Assembly: GCA_902475005.1 (NCBI GenBank)
Contig: CABRXV010000044.1
Location: 1 to 16,370 of the forward strand
DNA length: 16,370 bases
Reading direction: 5' to 3'
From: CABRXV01 sp900754955
GTDB lineage: Bacteria > Actinomycetota > Coriobacteriia > Coriobacteriales > Eggerthellaceae
Below are positions 1 to 7,413 of this stretch, one piece after another; within the stretch, counting starts at the first letter, position 1; the number at the start of each line of letters is the position of its first letter. Both the position numbers and the translations under genes were made by a program. The notes beneath the pieces were generated by a model. That model saw only the letters and a program-made list of their open reading frames with translations. It was not told the DNA's origin and did no database searches.

Positions 1-1232
1 TGGCGCCCGAAAGCTACGCCGAGATTCCGGCGGACGCCCAGGCCAACTATATGTTCCCCTACATGTACCCGATGCCGGAGACCTACGACTACACCAAAGA
101 GGACCTGCCCTGCTATCCCACTTCCGTCGGCTTTTCCAGCCTGGCCACCGTCATGGCCGACAACCTGCAGGCCGCCGTGGACGCCGGCGCCGAGGTGCGC
201 TACTCCACCAAGGGCGTCGAGCTGATCCTGAATGACGAGGGCGCCGTCGCGGGCATCTACGCCCAGGCCGCCGGCTCCGACGGCTACATCAAGATCACCG
301 CGCCCAGCGTCATTCTGGCCACGGGCGATTACCTGGGCAACGAGGACATGATGAAGTTCTACGCGCCGGAATGCGTGGAAAACGGCATCAACATCCTGAG
401 CATCGACCTTGATGACGAAGGCAACTACACCAATGTCGGTGAGGGCCACAAGATGGGAGCCTGGGCCGGTGCCGCCATCGAGCAGTGGCACGCCCCGATG
501 ATCCACCACATGGGCGGCGGTGCCGGCGCCGACGGCCGCGGTGTCATCGGCAACAACGGCTATCTCTGGCTGAACCTGCGCGGCAAGCGCTTCATGAACG
601 AGGACCTGCCCGGCCAGCAGCTGGAGAACCAGGTGGAGCTGCAGCCGCAGCGCAAGGCCTACCAGTTCTTCGACGCCTCCTGGCCCGAGCAGCTGGCGTA
701 CTTCCCCGCCGCCCACGGCGTGGCCTGCATCTATCGCGACGAGCCTCTGCCCGAGTACACCGCTTCCGGCCTGCGCATCAACGTGCGTACCCCCGCCGAT
801 ATCGATGCGGCCGTGGAAGAGGGCCGCTGCCTTAAGGCCGACACCATCGACGAACTGCTCGGCATGATCGAGGGCATGGACGTCGAGACCGCCAAGGCCT
901 CCATCGAGCGCTACAACGAGCTGGCCCGCGCCGGCGAGGACACCGACTTCTTCAAGAGCCCCCAGCGCCTGTTCGCCCTGGAGAACGGCCCCTTCTACGC
1001 CGCCGAGTGCGGATGCGCCCTCACCCTGGGCAATCTGGGCGGCCTGGAGTCCGACGAGGACTGCCACGTGTATAACACCGACCGCGAGCTCATTCCCGGC
1101 CTGTACGCGGCCGGCGCCACCCAAGGCGGCCGCTTCGCGGTGCAGTACCCCATCTCGCTGAAGGGTCTCTCCTGCGGCATGTGCATGGTGTACGGCAAGA
1201 TCGCCGGCGAGAACGCCGCCGCCGGGAAGTAA
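1..1232 (+). CDS. FAD-dependent reductase, fumarate reductase flavoprotein-like (5' partial)
   Basis: C-terminal part of a flavoprotein of the FAD_binding_2 family (flavocytochrome c / fumarate / urocanate reductase type), which passes electrons through FAD to an unsaturated organic acid. The frame is open to the left edge from base 3, so the start, the N-terminal FAD-binding GxGxxG and any signal peptide or heme domain lie outside; about 409 residues are visible. Counting from the Met at base 51, one sees VILATGDYLGN (87-97, the usual ATGG/D strand), GEGHKMGAWAGA (130-141), the family motif GKRFMNED (178-185), and the C-terminal FAD motif IPGLYAAGATQGGRF (348-362) leading to GKIAGENAA. Stop is TAA at 1230. 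It converges on ackA, with a strong hairpin between. Anaerobic respiration or cofactor-linked reduction is likely from the family; the substrate cannot be told from this sequence. Confidence 0.85.
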   Translation, partial: APESYAEIPADAQANYMFPYMYPMPETYDYTKEDLPCYPTSVGFSSLATVMADNLQAAVDAGAEVRYSTKGVELILNDEGAVAGIYAQAAGSDGYIKITAPSVILATGDYLGNEDMMKFYAPECVENGINILSIDLDDEGNYTNVGEGHKMGAWAGAAIEQWHAPMIHHMGGGAGADGRGVIGNNGYLWLNLRGKRFMNEDLPGQQLENQVELQPQRKAYQFFDASWPEQLAYFPAAHGVACIYRDEPLPEYTASGLRINVRTPADIDAAVEEGRCLKADTIDELLGMIEGMDVETAKASIERYNELARAGEDTDFFKSPQRLFALENGPFYAAECGCALTLGNLGGLESDEDCHVYNTDRELIPGLYAAGATQGGRFAVQYPISLKGLSCGMCMVYGKIAGENAAAGK

Positions 1233-1294
1233 GCGTCGCACCAGCCCAGCCGCTGCGTGCAGCGCCAACGCGGCGCACAAACCAACCCTCCCCT

Positions 1295-1336
1295 AAAGCG
1301 GGGGGAAGTCGACCCCCCTCGGCTTCCCCCCGCTTT
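1295..1336. terminator. Perfect 14-bp stem between convergent genes, likely bidirectional terminator
   Basis: Arms 1295-1308 (AAAGCGGGGGGAAG) and 1323-1336 are exact reverse complements around a 14-nt loop. The loop contains a run of six C (1313-1318) that could instead pair with the six G of the left arm, and a GTCGAC palindrome. The stem sits between the stop of the flavoprotein and the stop of ackA, where both transcripts should end. There is no long T-run on either side, so it is recognised by the stem and by position. Confidence 0.65.
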
Positions 1337-1380
1337 CGTCGTCTTCGGAGCCGCTGAGCGGTGGCCCGCGCGCCCACTTT

Positions 1381-2595
1381 CTACCCCAGCTGACTCACCA
1401 AGTTGTCGGTTTCGCGGGCGATGCGCATTTCCTCGTCGGTGGTGACCACGCAAATCTTGATGGGGCTGTCATCGATGGAGATGATGCGGTTCACGCCAAT
1501 CTGGCCCACCACGTGGTTGCGCTCGCGGTCGAGGATCATGCCCATATGAGCCAGCCCCTCGAAGATGAGCTCGCGCAGCTCGGCGGAGTTCTCGCCGATG
1601 CCGGCGGTCATCACCACGGCGTCGGTACGGGTCATGGCCGCGTAGAAGCCGCCGATGGCCTTCTGCACCCGGTACACGTACATGTCGATGGCCAACCGCG
1701 CCTGCTCGTTGCCCGCATCGGCCGCCGCCAGCACGTCGCGCATGTCGGCCGACAGCCCTGACACGCCGAGCACGCCGCTCTCGCGGTTCAGCACGGCATC
1801 CATCTCGTCGAAGGAGATGCCCTCGCGGCGCATGATGTAGGTGAGAATGGCCGGGTCGATGGAGCCGGAGCGCGTGCCCATCATGAGGCCCTCCAGCGGC
1901 GTGAAGCCCATGGTGGTGTCGATGGACTTCCCGTGGTTGACCGCCGTGATGGAGCCGCCGTTGCCCAAATGGCACGTGATGAGCCCCAGATCGCGCAGCG
2001 GGCGACCGAGCAGGTTTGCCGCCTGCTGAGCCGCGTAGCGGTGGCTCGTGCCGTGGGCGCCGTAGCGGCGGATGCGGTAGTCGTCGTAGTAGCGGGCCGG
2101 CAGGGGGTACATGTAGGCCTTAGGCGGCATCGTGGCGTGGAAGGCCGTGTCGAAGACGGCGACCTGGGGCGTGCTCGGCATGAGCGCGGCCATCATGTCG
2201 ATGCAGGCGTCGGCCGGCGGGTTGTGCAGCGGTGCCAGCTCCTCGCACAGCTCAAGCTTCTCGCGGGCCGGCTCGTCAATGATCACGGATTTGGTGAAGT
2301 ACTCGCCACCGGCCACGATGCGGTTGCCGATGGCGTCGATCTGCGAGAGGTCGCTGATGGGGCTCTCCGGATCGTCGACGAGCACTTCCAAAAGCTTCTT
2401 CAAGCACTCGGCCACGGTCATGTCCGCCACGCGATAGGTGGCCTTCTGGAAATCCGGCGCGAAGGACACGTTCATATAGGCGTCGGGCGTGCCCACCTTC
2501 TCGGCCAGGCACTTCATGAGCGACACCTTGCCGTCGGTCTCGATGAGCTGGCTCTTCAGCGACGACGAGCCCGCATTCACTACCAGTATGCGCAT
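1381..2595 (-). CDS. ackA: Acetate kinase
   Basis: Converts acetyl phosphate and ADP to acetate and ATP (reversible) in the cytoplasm, a substrate-level phosphorylation step of fermentation. The 404 aa match the family length (about 400). Visible family signatures: N-terminal VNAGSSSLKSQL (residues 6-17), R92, H124 in APLHNPP, FDTAFH (D149), GAHGTSHR (H181), HLGNGGS (209-215), GTRSGSIDP (R242) and GIGENS (332-337), with an acidic pair near 388. These correspond to the substrate- and ATP-binding residues of known acetate kinases. I chose the ATG at 2595 over an in-frame upstream ATG at 2634 because AAGGAGGA sits 6 nt before it and the family starts MxxLVxNAGSSS. The usual partner pta is not in the window, so acetyl phosphate must come from an unlinked enzyme. 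Convergent with the flavoprotein; a TATAAT box lies about 65 nt upstream. Confidence 0.97.
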   Translation of the reverse strand: MRILVVNAGSSSLKSQLIETDGKVSLMKCLAEKVGTPDAYMNVSFAPDFQKATYRVADMTVAECLKKLLEVLVDDPESPISDLSQIDAIGNRIVAGGEYFTKSVIIDEPAREKLELCEELAPLHNPPADACIDMMAALMPSTPQVAVFDTAFHATMPPKAYMYPLPARYYDDYRIRRYGAHGTSHRYAAQQAANLLGRPLRDLGLITCHLGNGGSITAVNHGKSIDTTMGFTPLEGLMMGTRSGSIDPAILTYIMRREGISFDEMDAVLNRESGVLGVSGLSADMRDVLAAADAGNEQARLAIDMYVYRVQKAIGGFYAAMTRTDAVVMTAGIGENSAELRELIFEGLAHMGMILDRERNHVVGQIGVNRIISIDDSPIKICVVTTDEEMRIARETDNLVSQLG

Positions 2596-2601
2596 GAGAT
2601 C

Positions 2602-2609
2602 TCCTCCTT
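2602..2609 (-). promoter_or_regulatory. Shine-Dalgarno of ackA
   Basis: AAGGAGGA on the - strand, 6 nt before the ATG at 2595. It decides the start against the longer reading from 2634. Confidence 0.85.
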
Positions 2610-2659
2610 GCACTAAAACGGCCCTTCGGGGCACCGAGAGCGCACAACGTCAACCTGGC

Positions 2660-2665
2660 ATTATA
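2660..2665 (-). promoter_or_regulatory. -10 box of ackA
   Basis: Perfect TATAAT on the - strand about 65 nt before the ackA start, giving a leader of roughly 58 nt. No good -35 hexamer is seen 16-18 nt upstream, so an activator may be needed. The 18-bp near-palindrome at 2694-2711 is centred near -49 relative to the predicted start. Confidence 0.5.
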
Positions 2666-2693
2666 CCGTGTCTTCCCCGCTAGACCGCAGGGC

Positions 2694-2711
2694 CTAAGAC
2701 AGCTGTTTTAG
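2694..2711. promoter_or_regulatory. Near-palindrome upstream of ackA promoter, candidate operator
   Basis: CTAAGACAG/CTGTTTTAG is an 18-bp dyad with one mismatched pair, located upstream of the TATAAT box of ackA. Such symmetry suits a dimeric regulator. It lies in the short gap between the tRNA terminator and the ackA promoter. The regulator is not identifiable. Confidence 0.3.
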
Positions 2712-2779
2712 ATACGGCACGCGAAGGCGCGAGCCAAAGCCTCACCGACCCTTGGAACCCATCCGCAGGCAGACACAAG

Positions 2780-2804
2780 AAGAGCCGGCGCGAGGCCGGC
2801 TCTT
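2780..2804 (-). terminator. Terminator of tRNA-Pro
   Basis: Exact 10-bp stem, arms 2780-2789 (AAGAGCCGGC) and 2795-2804, with a 5-nt loop, starting 9 bp past the 3' end of the tRNA gene on the - strand. The U-rich tail is short (CTTGT), but the stem and position are typical. Confidence 0.75.
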
Positions 2805-2812
2805 GAATTCGA

Positions 2813-2889
2813 TGGTCGGGTTGACAGGATTTGAACCTGCGGCCTCTGCGTCCCGAACGCAGCGCTCTACCAAACTGAGCCACAACCCG
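2813..2889 (-). tRNA. tRNA-Pro (CGG)
   Basis: A 77-nt cloverleaf including an encoded CCA at 2813-2815. Acceptor arm CGGGTTG (2883-2889) pairs with 2817-2823. The anticodon arm is CTGCG / TTCGGGA / CGCAG with anticodon CGG at 2853-2855, and the T-loop region reads GGTTCAAATCC. The discriminator base is A, as expected for proline. It reads CCG codons, common in this GC-rich genome. Confidence 0.95.
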
Positions 2890-2915
2890 ATGCCGTCTCA
2901 ACGACAGCGCACGAT

Positions 2916-2944
2916 ATATTAGCACAAAGCATACGCACCGCCAA
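2916..2944 (-). promoter_or_regulatory. Promoter of tRNA-Pro
   Basis: On the - strand TTGGCG (2939-2944), a 17-nt spacer, then TAATAT (2916-2921), with the -10 box ending about 26 nt before the tRNA 5' end. The local AT-richness stands out from the surroundings. Confidence 0.65.
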
Positions 2945-2978
2945 GAAATAATTTGAGAAATCTCAGCGCGGATGGGCG

Positions 2979-3005
2979 GCGCACCGCGCTCCCGCATCGG
3001 TGCGC
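2979..3005 (-). terminator. Hairpin downstream of the ATP-grasp/hotdog gene
   Basis: 8-bp exact stem GCGCACCG (2979-2986) with 2998-3005 and an 11-nt loop, about 80 bp past the stop of the fusion gene and before the tRNA promoter. It is placed where the upstream transcript should end. There is no T-run, so the call is tentative. Confidence 0.35.
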
Positions 3006-3086
3006 AAGCGGCACGCAAAGTGCCCGGCAGGCGTAGGACGCGCCGCGAGCAACCCGCTCAAGAGGCGCACACCCAGCAAGCGCAGC

Positions 3087-4733
3087 CTATTCGGCGCGCC
3101 CTGCCCCGCCGACTGCCGCACGCGGCACCACGCGCATCACCACGGTGCCATCCGACATGACGTCGCCCGCATCGTCGTACGCCGTCACCGACCAGTACTG
3201 CTTGAAGCCGCCCGCCTTGCCGCGCGAGGGCTCCATGCGATCGAAGCGCGCCACGCCGCGCACCGCGCCCGCAACCCCCGGCTTGCGATGAGTCACGTCG
3301 ACCCGCACGCCGAACGGCAGCTCCTCGTCGAGATCGCAGGAAATCTGAGCACCCAGACTAGCGACCGACTCGAGCAGGGAAAGCGTCGCGCCGCCGTGCA
3401 CGAACCCGAACGGCTGCTTGATTGCGGGCGTGATGGGCATAACCGCTTCTACGCGCCCGCGCTCGGCGCACGTCACGCGGATACCGAGTTCGGTCGCGAA
3501 GCCCCCGAGCTCGCGCGTCGCGCAGCCGTCGCCCCATCGACCGCCACCGCTACCACGCGCCGCACCGCCCGCAGATCCCGAGGCGCCCAGAAACTCGCTC
3601 AAGTCGCTGCGCAGCAGGTAGTCGAGCTCACCACGCGTCGCCTCATCTGTCTCGAGGAACAAAAAGCCGTACGACCCCACGCTGCGCACATCGAATCGCA
3701 CGAGGCCGAGCACGCGGCTGAAACGCTCCGCGAGCGCATCGTAGTTAAACGGCACCGCCAGATCGGCGCCGGGTGCAGGGTTGAGCAGCGACATGGAGAA
3801 CACCTTGCCCGGATGAGCGACGGCAACCTTCACGATGTCGGGGTCGCGATCCTCGAGGAACGCCTCGTAGGTGCGCAGCCCCCAGGCGCAATACGCGATG
3901 TCGGTTCCGCCGAGGCCCGCGAACCGCAGCGGGTTGAACTCGATCGGCACGATGCCCGCATCCCCCACGCGCACCTCGATGTGCGCGGGAAAATTGCGCA
4001 CCCGAGTCACCGCGTTCACCTCAGAAAGCCACGCAAGGAACCGCGGCGCCATCTGCGCGATGATCTCATCGCTCGTCACGTACAGGCGGTCGCTCGTGTC
4101 TTCCGCATTCGCGAAGTCGTGCCGCAGCACATTGAGCAGATGCGGCGTGCCATCGTCGTCGAAATACGCGTCGAGCGCGTATTCCACACCCGTGATGTAT
4201 ACCTCGACGATGTACGTGCCGCCGTCCACCACGCTCTCGGGGTACCGCTCGTTCCACACCGCCTCAACCTCGGCGATATCGGCGAGCGCGCGGTCCCAAT
4301 CCTCGGGATGCTCGATCACGTACACGCCCATCGAGCAGAACCCGACCGAGGGCTTGAGCACCACCGGCAGCGGCAGTTCAGCCGCATCCACCTGTGCGAG
4401 CTCGTCGCGCGCGCAGGTGCGGTAGTACAGCCCCGGCGTGATCGGCGCGAGCAGCGCGCGTACAGCCGCCTTGTCCTTGAACAGCGCAACGGCACGGGAG
4501 AGATCCTCGTTTCCGCCGCGTTCGAGCACCCAGGAGAGGGCGTTCTCGGAGTTCGAGTACACGCGCTCGCCCGCCGCCACGCGCTGCGCGGCCTCATCAT
4601 CGCTCACCAGGTTGAGATCGGCGCCCGCAGCAGCAACCGACCGCGCAAACGCGTTTTCCAGCACGGGGTGGCGCGACGAGACGAGCCACGAGACGAGCGG
4701 CTCGGAGGCATGGGGCGCATCGATGATCACCAT
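3087..4733 (-). CDS. ATP-grasp ligase fused to hotdog-fold thioesterase
   Basis: 548-aa two-domain protein. Residues about 1-375 look like an ATP-grasp enzyme (ATP-driven carboxylate-amine or -thiol ligation through an acyl phosphate): lysines at 86-88 (LFKDK) and in VVLKPS (K127), a GGTYIVEVYITG segment with E177, HIEVR (E252) and the metal-binding IPIEFNPLRFAG (263-273, E265 and N267). A Gly/Ser/Ala-rich linker (about 383-405) joins it to a PaaI/YdiI-like hotdog domain (about 411-535) with the signature FGFVHGGATLSLLES (442-456), keeping the HGG loop (H446) and the catalytic Glu (E455). Start ATG 4733 has AGGAAGG 9 nt upstream. It lies 61 bp after a UPF0104 membrane protein on the same strand, so co-transcription is likely. 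Both active sites look intact, so a ligase coupled to acyl-CoA hydrolysis is inferred; substrates are unknown. Confidence 0.85.
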   Translation of the reverse strand: MVIIDAPHASEPLVSWLVSSRHPVLENAFARSVAAAGADLNLVSDDEAAQRVAAGERVYSNSENALSWVLERGGNEDLSRAVALFKDKAAVRALLAPITPGLYYRTCARDELAQVDAAELPLPVVLKPSVGFCSMGVYVIEHPEDWDRALADIAEVEAVWNERYPESVVDGGTYIVEVYITGVEYALDAYFDDDGTPHLLNVLRHDFANAEDTSDRLYVTSDEIIAQMAPRFLAWLSEVNAVTRVRNFPAHIEVRVGDAGIVPIEFNPLRFAGLGGTDIAYCAWGLRTYEAFLEDRDPDIVKVAVAHPGKVFSMSLLNPAPGADLAVPFNYDALAERFSRVLGLVRFDVRSVGSYGFLFLETDEATRGELDYLLRSDLSEFLGASGSAGGAARGSGGGRWGDGCATRELGGFATELGIRVTCAERGRVEAVMPITPAIKQPFGFVHGGATLSLLESVASLGAQISCDLDEELPFGVRVDVTHRKPGVAGAVRGVARFDRMEPSRGKAGGFKQYWSVTAYDDAGDVMSDGTVVMRVVPRAAVGGAGRAE

Positions 4734-4794
4734 GACGGTTCACCTTCCTGTTCGATATGAAAGATGGAGGTTTTCAGGTACAGGCGCGAGCGCA

Positions 4795-6213
4795 CTACGC
4801 GTCGCCCTTCCCTCCCCTGCGCAGCACGTCGCGCAACGCCGCGCGCGTGAAGGGGCGGTCGAACGCCTGCCGCTTGAAGAACAGCCAACCCGCCAGCGCG
4901 ATGCCCGCGATGCCGACCTTGATGGTTCCCTGGAAGAGGAACTCGGCGCCCGCCACGATCATGAGCAGGCAGAGCGCGATGGCCCATGCCGTGCGGAAGC
5001 GCATCACGAGCCCCACCGCGCAGATCATGAGCACGATCGAGCCCGCGATAAGCGGCACGCCCACGAACAGCGAGCTCATGTCGATCCACGAGGTGAGCAT
5101 CGTATAAGGAGCGAAGGTGTCGGGCACGAACGACAGCCCGATGTTGACGGCGCCCATAAGGAACACGAGCACGCCGGCGATCCAGCCGATATCGCGATGC
5201 TTCTGCTCCTCGGTGGCGGTCTTCTTCGACGCGAAAAAGCCCGACTGGGACAGCAGCACCGCGCCGATGCAGAAGGGAATCCAGAACATGATGCCGCGGT
5301 ACACGAGCGCAATGGCCGTCGCCGTCGCGAGCGAGCACCCGTGCGCCGTGAGGATGGCGGCGATGGCCGCCTCCACCACGCCGACGCCCTGCGGTGTGGG
5401 GCTCAGGATCACCGAGATCGCCGCGACCGAGAACGCCGCCACGAGCGCGGCGACCTCCTCGAAGCCGAAGGCGTAGCCGATCGCCACGAGGCACGCCATG
5501 TTGAGCAGTGCCGAGAACGAGGCGTAACCCACCGTGATGGCCGAACCGCGCGGGTTGGCGGCGAGGATGTCGGCCGTGTTCACAAACGAATGCGCCGTGC
5601 GGCGCCCCCAGCTCGGGTTCAACGTGCGCTTGAACACGCCTACCACCTTCGCGATGGGCTTCTGCAGCCACAGGAAGAAACGGTACAGCACGCGCGGCTT
5701 GAGGTGTCCGATGAAAAACAGGCTCGACAGCACCACGAGCACGCATGCGAGCGCTAGGCCGCCGATGAGGAAGAGCGTGTTCATCTGCCCCGCGATGAGC
5801 ATGGTGAGAAACCCGATCGTGGAGATGACGAACACGGCGGCGAAATAGCCGATCTGCGACAGGATGGCGCCGCCCGTCGACTGGCCCGCATCGCAGCCCT
5901 GACGCCGCGCGTCGTCGATGATGAACGCCACGCCCGTTGCGCCCGAGAACAGGCAGAACGTGTTGATGAACACGAGCGAGAAGATGAGCACGATGTTGTG
6001 CCAAAGACCCGTCTTGTGGCCGACCGCTTCGAAAGCGGCATCGTAGGAAGCCGCCTGCACGATGTGGCGCGCAAGCATGAGGACCACGGAGAACACGAGC
6101 GGGATGAGGGCGCCCGTCTGAATGGCGTCGAGGATGTTCGAGATGTAGTCAGCGTTTCCGATGAGGAAGCACACCGCCACAATGCCGAGAATCAGCAGCA
6201 AAGCCTTTTTCAA
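4795..6213 (-). CDS. UPF0104 / MprF flippase-domain-like polytopic membrane protein
   Basis: 472-aa very hydrophobic protein with about 12-14 likely membrane spans. The first 330 residues resemble the LPG_synthase_TM (YbhN/AglD/MprF N-terminal) family, with the hallmark SPTPQGVGVVEAA (271-283) followed by ALVYRGIMFWIP (302-313). A second membrane block (343-446) follows, then a short basic tail ending GGKGDA. In MprF the corresponding membrane part flips aminoacyl-phosphatidylglycerol made by a C-terminal cytosolic synthase. That synthase domain is absent here, so lipid translocation or export is the most that can be inferred. The start is TTG at 6213, supported by AGGAGGG 7 nt upstream and the typical MKKALLLIL opening. 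The stop is 61 bp before the ATP-grasp/hotdog gene. A TATAAT box at 6282-6287 gives a leader of about 60 nt. Confidence 0.85.
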   Translation of the reverse strand: MKKALLLILGIVAVCFLIGNADYISNILDAIQTGALIPLVFSVVLMLARHIVQAASYDAAFEAVGHKTGLWHNIVLIFSLVFINTFCLFSGATGVAFIIDDARRQGCDAGQSTGGAILSQIGYFAAVFVISTIGFLTMLIAGQMNTLFLIGGLALACVLVVLSSLFFIGHLKPRVLYRFFLWLQKPIAKVVGVFKRTLNPSWGRRTAHSFVNTADILAANPRGSAITVGYASFSALLNMACLVAIGYAFGFEEVAALVAAFSVAAISVILSPTPQGVGVVEAAIAAILTAHGCSLATATAIALVYRGIMFWIPFCIGAVLLSQSGFFASKKTATEEQKHRDIGWIAGVLVFLMGAVNIGLSFVPDTFAPYTMLTSWIDMSSLFVGVPLIAGSIVLMICAVGLVMRFRTAWAIALCLLMIVAGAEFLFQGTIKVGIAGIALAGWLFFKRQAFDRPFTRAALRDVLRRGGKGDA

Positions 6214-6220
6214 GCAGCGT

Positions 6221-6227
6221 CCCTCCT
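6221..6227 (-). promoter_or_regulatory. Shine-Dalgarno selecting a TTG start
   Basis: AGGAGGG on the - strand, 7 nt before TTG at 6213. No better-placed in-frame ATG or GTG is seen, so this site decides the start of the UPF0104 protein. Confidence 0.75.
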
Positions 6228-6281
6228 CACAGTCATATAGGCCGGGCGTCGCGGACGCCGCGTTTCAGCTTCTAACCTACT

Positions 6282-6287
6282 ATTATA
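6282..6287 (-). promoter_or_regulatory. -10 box of the UPF0104 / ATP-grasp unit
   Basis: Perfect TATAAT on the - strand in a locally AT-rich patch, about 70 nt before the TTG start. The -35 region is poor (TCGGCG-like at the right distance). Confidence 0.4.
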
Positions 6288-6347
6288 CCCCGCTTAAGCT
6301 TTTCGCCGATTGTGAGGAGACCGGCACCGCCGAACGGATAGACGACG

Positions 6348-6387
6348 AAGCCCTGCGTCCGCGAAGTTTGCGGCAGACGCAGGGCTT
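6348..6387 (-). terminator. Terminator of modD
   Basis: Exact 12-bp outer stem, arms 6348-6359 (AAGCCCTGCGTC) and 6376-6387, with an inner CGC/GCG extension (6360-6362 with 6370-6372) and a small asymmetric bulge. It lies about 93 bp after the modD stop and upstream of the next promoter on the same strand, separating the two units. The T-tract is weak. Confidence 0.7.
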
Positions 6388-6479
6388 AACAGGTGCGGAA
6401 AACAGTGGGGCGGAAGCGGCGATGCCGCGGCGATCGGCGCTGTGCAACGCGCGCGGAACGCAGGCAAACTGGCGGTTCG

Positions 6480-7328
6480 CTACTGCGCAATGACGCGCAT
6501 GCGCACGCTCATGTCGAGCGGCTTGGCGGAGAACGGCGCCGTGGTCGCCAACCCGTCGACACCGCACGCGGCGTAGGCGCCCGCATTCTGCGGATTGATG
6601 CCGCCCGCCGCCACGATGGTGAGATGCGGATCGATCGCGCGCAGCTCGTCCACAAGCGCCGCAAGTTCGTCGACCGGCACCTTGTCGAGCTGGATGCCGT
6701 CCACCCCCGCGCGGGCGAGAACGCGCGCGTGCTCCGCATCGGCCTCCACGAAGAGTTTCTTCTCAATGCAGCGGCACCTGATCTCGGGAAGCTTCTCCAC
6801 GAACGCGTCGAAGCCGCCGAAGAACGTCAGATGATGGTCGAACACGAGCACCGTCTCGGACAGGCCCAAGCGGTGCGGGAACGCCCCGCCCGCCATGACG
6901 GCGGAGGTGAGCAGGTCTTTCACGCCCGGCATGCTCTTGCGCGTGGTGAGCACCTCGCAGCGCGGGTTGGCCTCATGGGCGGCGTCCACCATCGAACGCG
7001 TCTTGGTGGCTACGGCCGACAGATGGTCGAACAGGTTGAGGCACACCTTCCACGCCTGATGGAGCGCGCTCGCGGGCCCGCGCACCGTCATGAAGCTCTC
7101 GCCGGCGGCAAGGCGCGCACCCGTGCGCTTCGCCTCGACCACCTCGCAGCCGAGGTGCGCCATGACGCGCTCGACCACCTCGACACCCGCCAGCACGCAC
7201 GCCTCGCGCGTGAAGTACTCCATCTCGCCAGGCTCGTCGGCGATGCCGAGCACTTCGCAGGTCAGATCGATGTACGGAATGTCCTCGGCGATCAGCTCGT
7301 CGACGCGCGCATCTGAGATTCGGATCAT
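6480..7328 (-). CDS. modD: ModD, molybdenum-associated nicotinate-nucleotide pyrophosphorylase homologue
   Basis: 282-aa member of the quinolinate phosphoribosyltransferase fold. The opening ISDARVDELIAEDIPYIDLT (4-23) is characteristic of the ModD branch rather than true NadC. Further family positions: TTRKSMPG (128-135, the RK..PG substrate motif), HRLGLSE (152-158), FVEADA with E195, QLDK with D215, and AAGGIN (240-245). ModD proteins are usually found near molybdate transport genes and a pyrophosphorylase role has been proposed; the reaction is not settled, and no mod transporter is in the window. Start ATG 7328 has AAGGA 6 nt upstream. It has its own promoter (7365-7393) and a hairpin on each side, so it is probably a single-gene transcript. 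NadC is the alternative reading, but nadA and nadB are absent and the N-terminus favours ModD. Confidence 0.85.
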   Translation of the reverse strand: MIRISDARVDELIAEDIPYIDLTCEVLGIADEPGEMEYFTREACVLAGVEVVERVMAHLGCEVVEAKRTGARLAAGESFMTVRGPASALHQAWKVCLNLFDHLSAVATKTRSMVDAAHEANPRCEVLTTRKSMPGVKDLLTSAVMAGGAFPHRLGLSETVLVFDHHLTFFGGFDAFVEKLPEIRCRCIEKKLFVEADAEHARVLARAGVDGIQLDKVPVDELAALVDELRAIDPHLTIVAAGGINPQNAGAYAACGVDGLATTAPFSAKPLDMSVRMRVIAQ

Positions 7329-7364
7329 CTGCCATCCTTCCGTCAGCGGTTATTCGCGTTCCTG

Positions 7365-7393
7365 TTTATAGGCGCACCCGCGTCCTTCGTCAA
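7365..7393 (-). promoter_or_regulatory. Sigma-70-type promoter of modD
   Basis: On the - strand TTGACG (7388-7393), a 17-nt spacer and TATAAA (7365-7370), giving a leader of about 30 nt before the ATG at 7328. It is the best-matching promoter in the window. Confidence 0.7.
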
Positions 7394-7413
7394 GAAAGAC
7401 GCACGAAGCGAAA

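Noticed and set aside
2596..2634. Longer start (ATG 2634) for ackA
   Set aside because: It would translate through the AAGGAGGA site of the real start, and the added residues are not conserved in acetate kinases.
3000..4760. 586-codon + strand open frame antisense to the ATP-grasp/hotdog gene
   Set aside because: His/Arg/Ala-rich shadow translation typical of GC-rich DNA; no family motif or ribosome-binding site, while the opposite strand has clear domains.
4727..6004. 425-codon - strand frame overlapping the UPF0104 gene
   Set aside because: Arg/His-rich shadow of the membrane protein in another frame.
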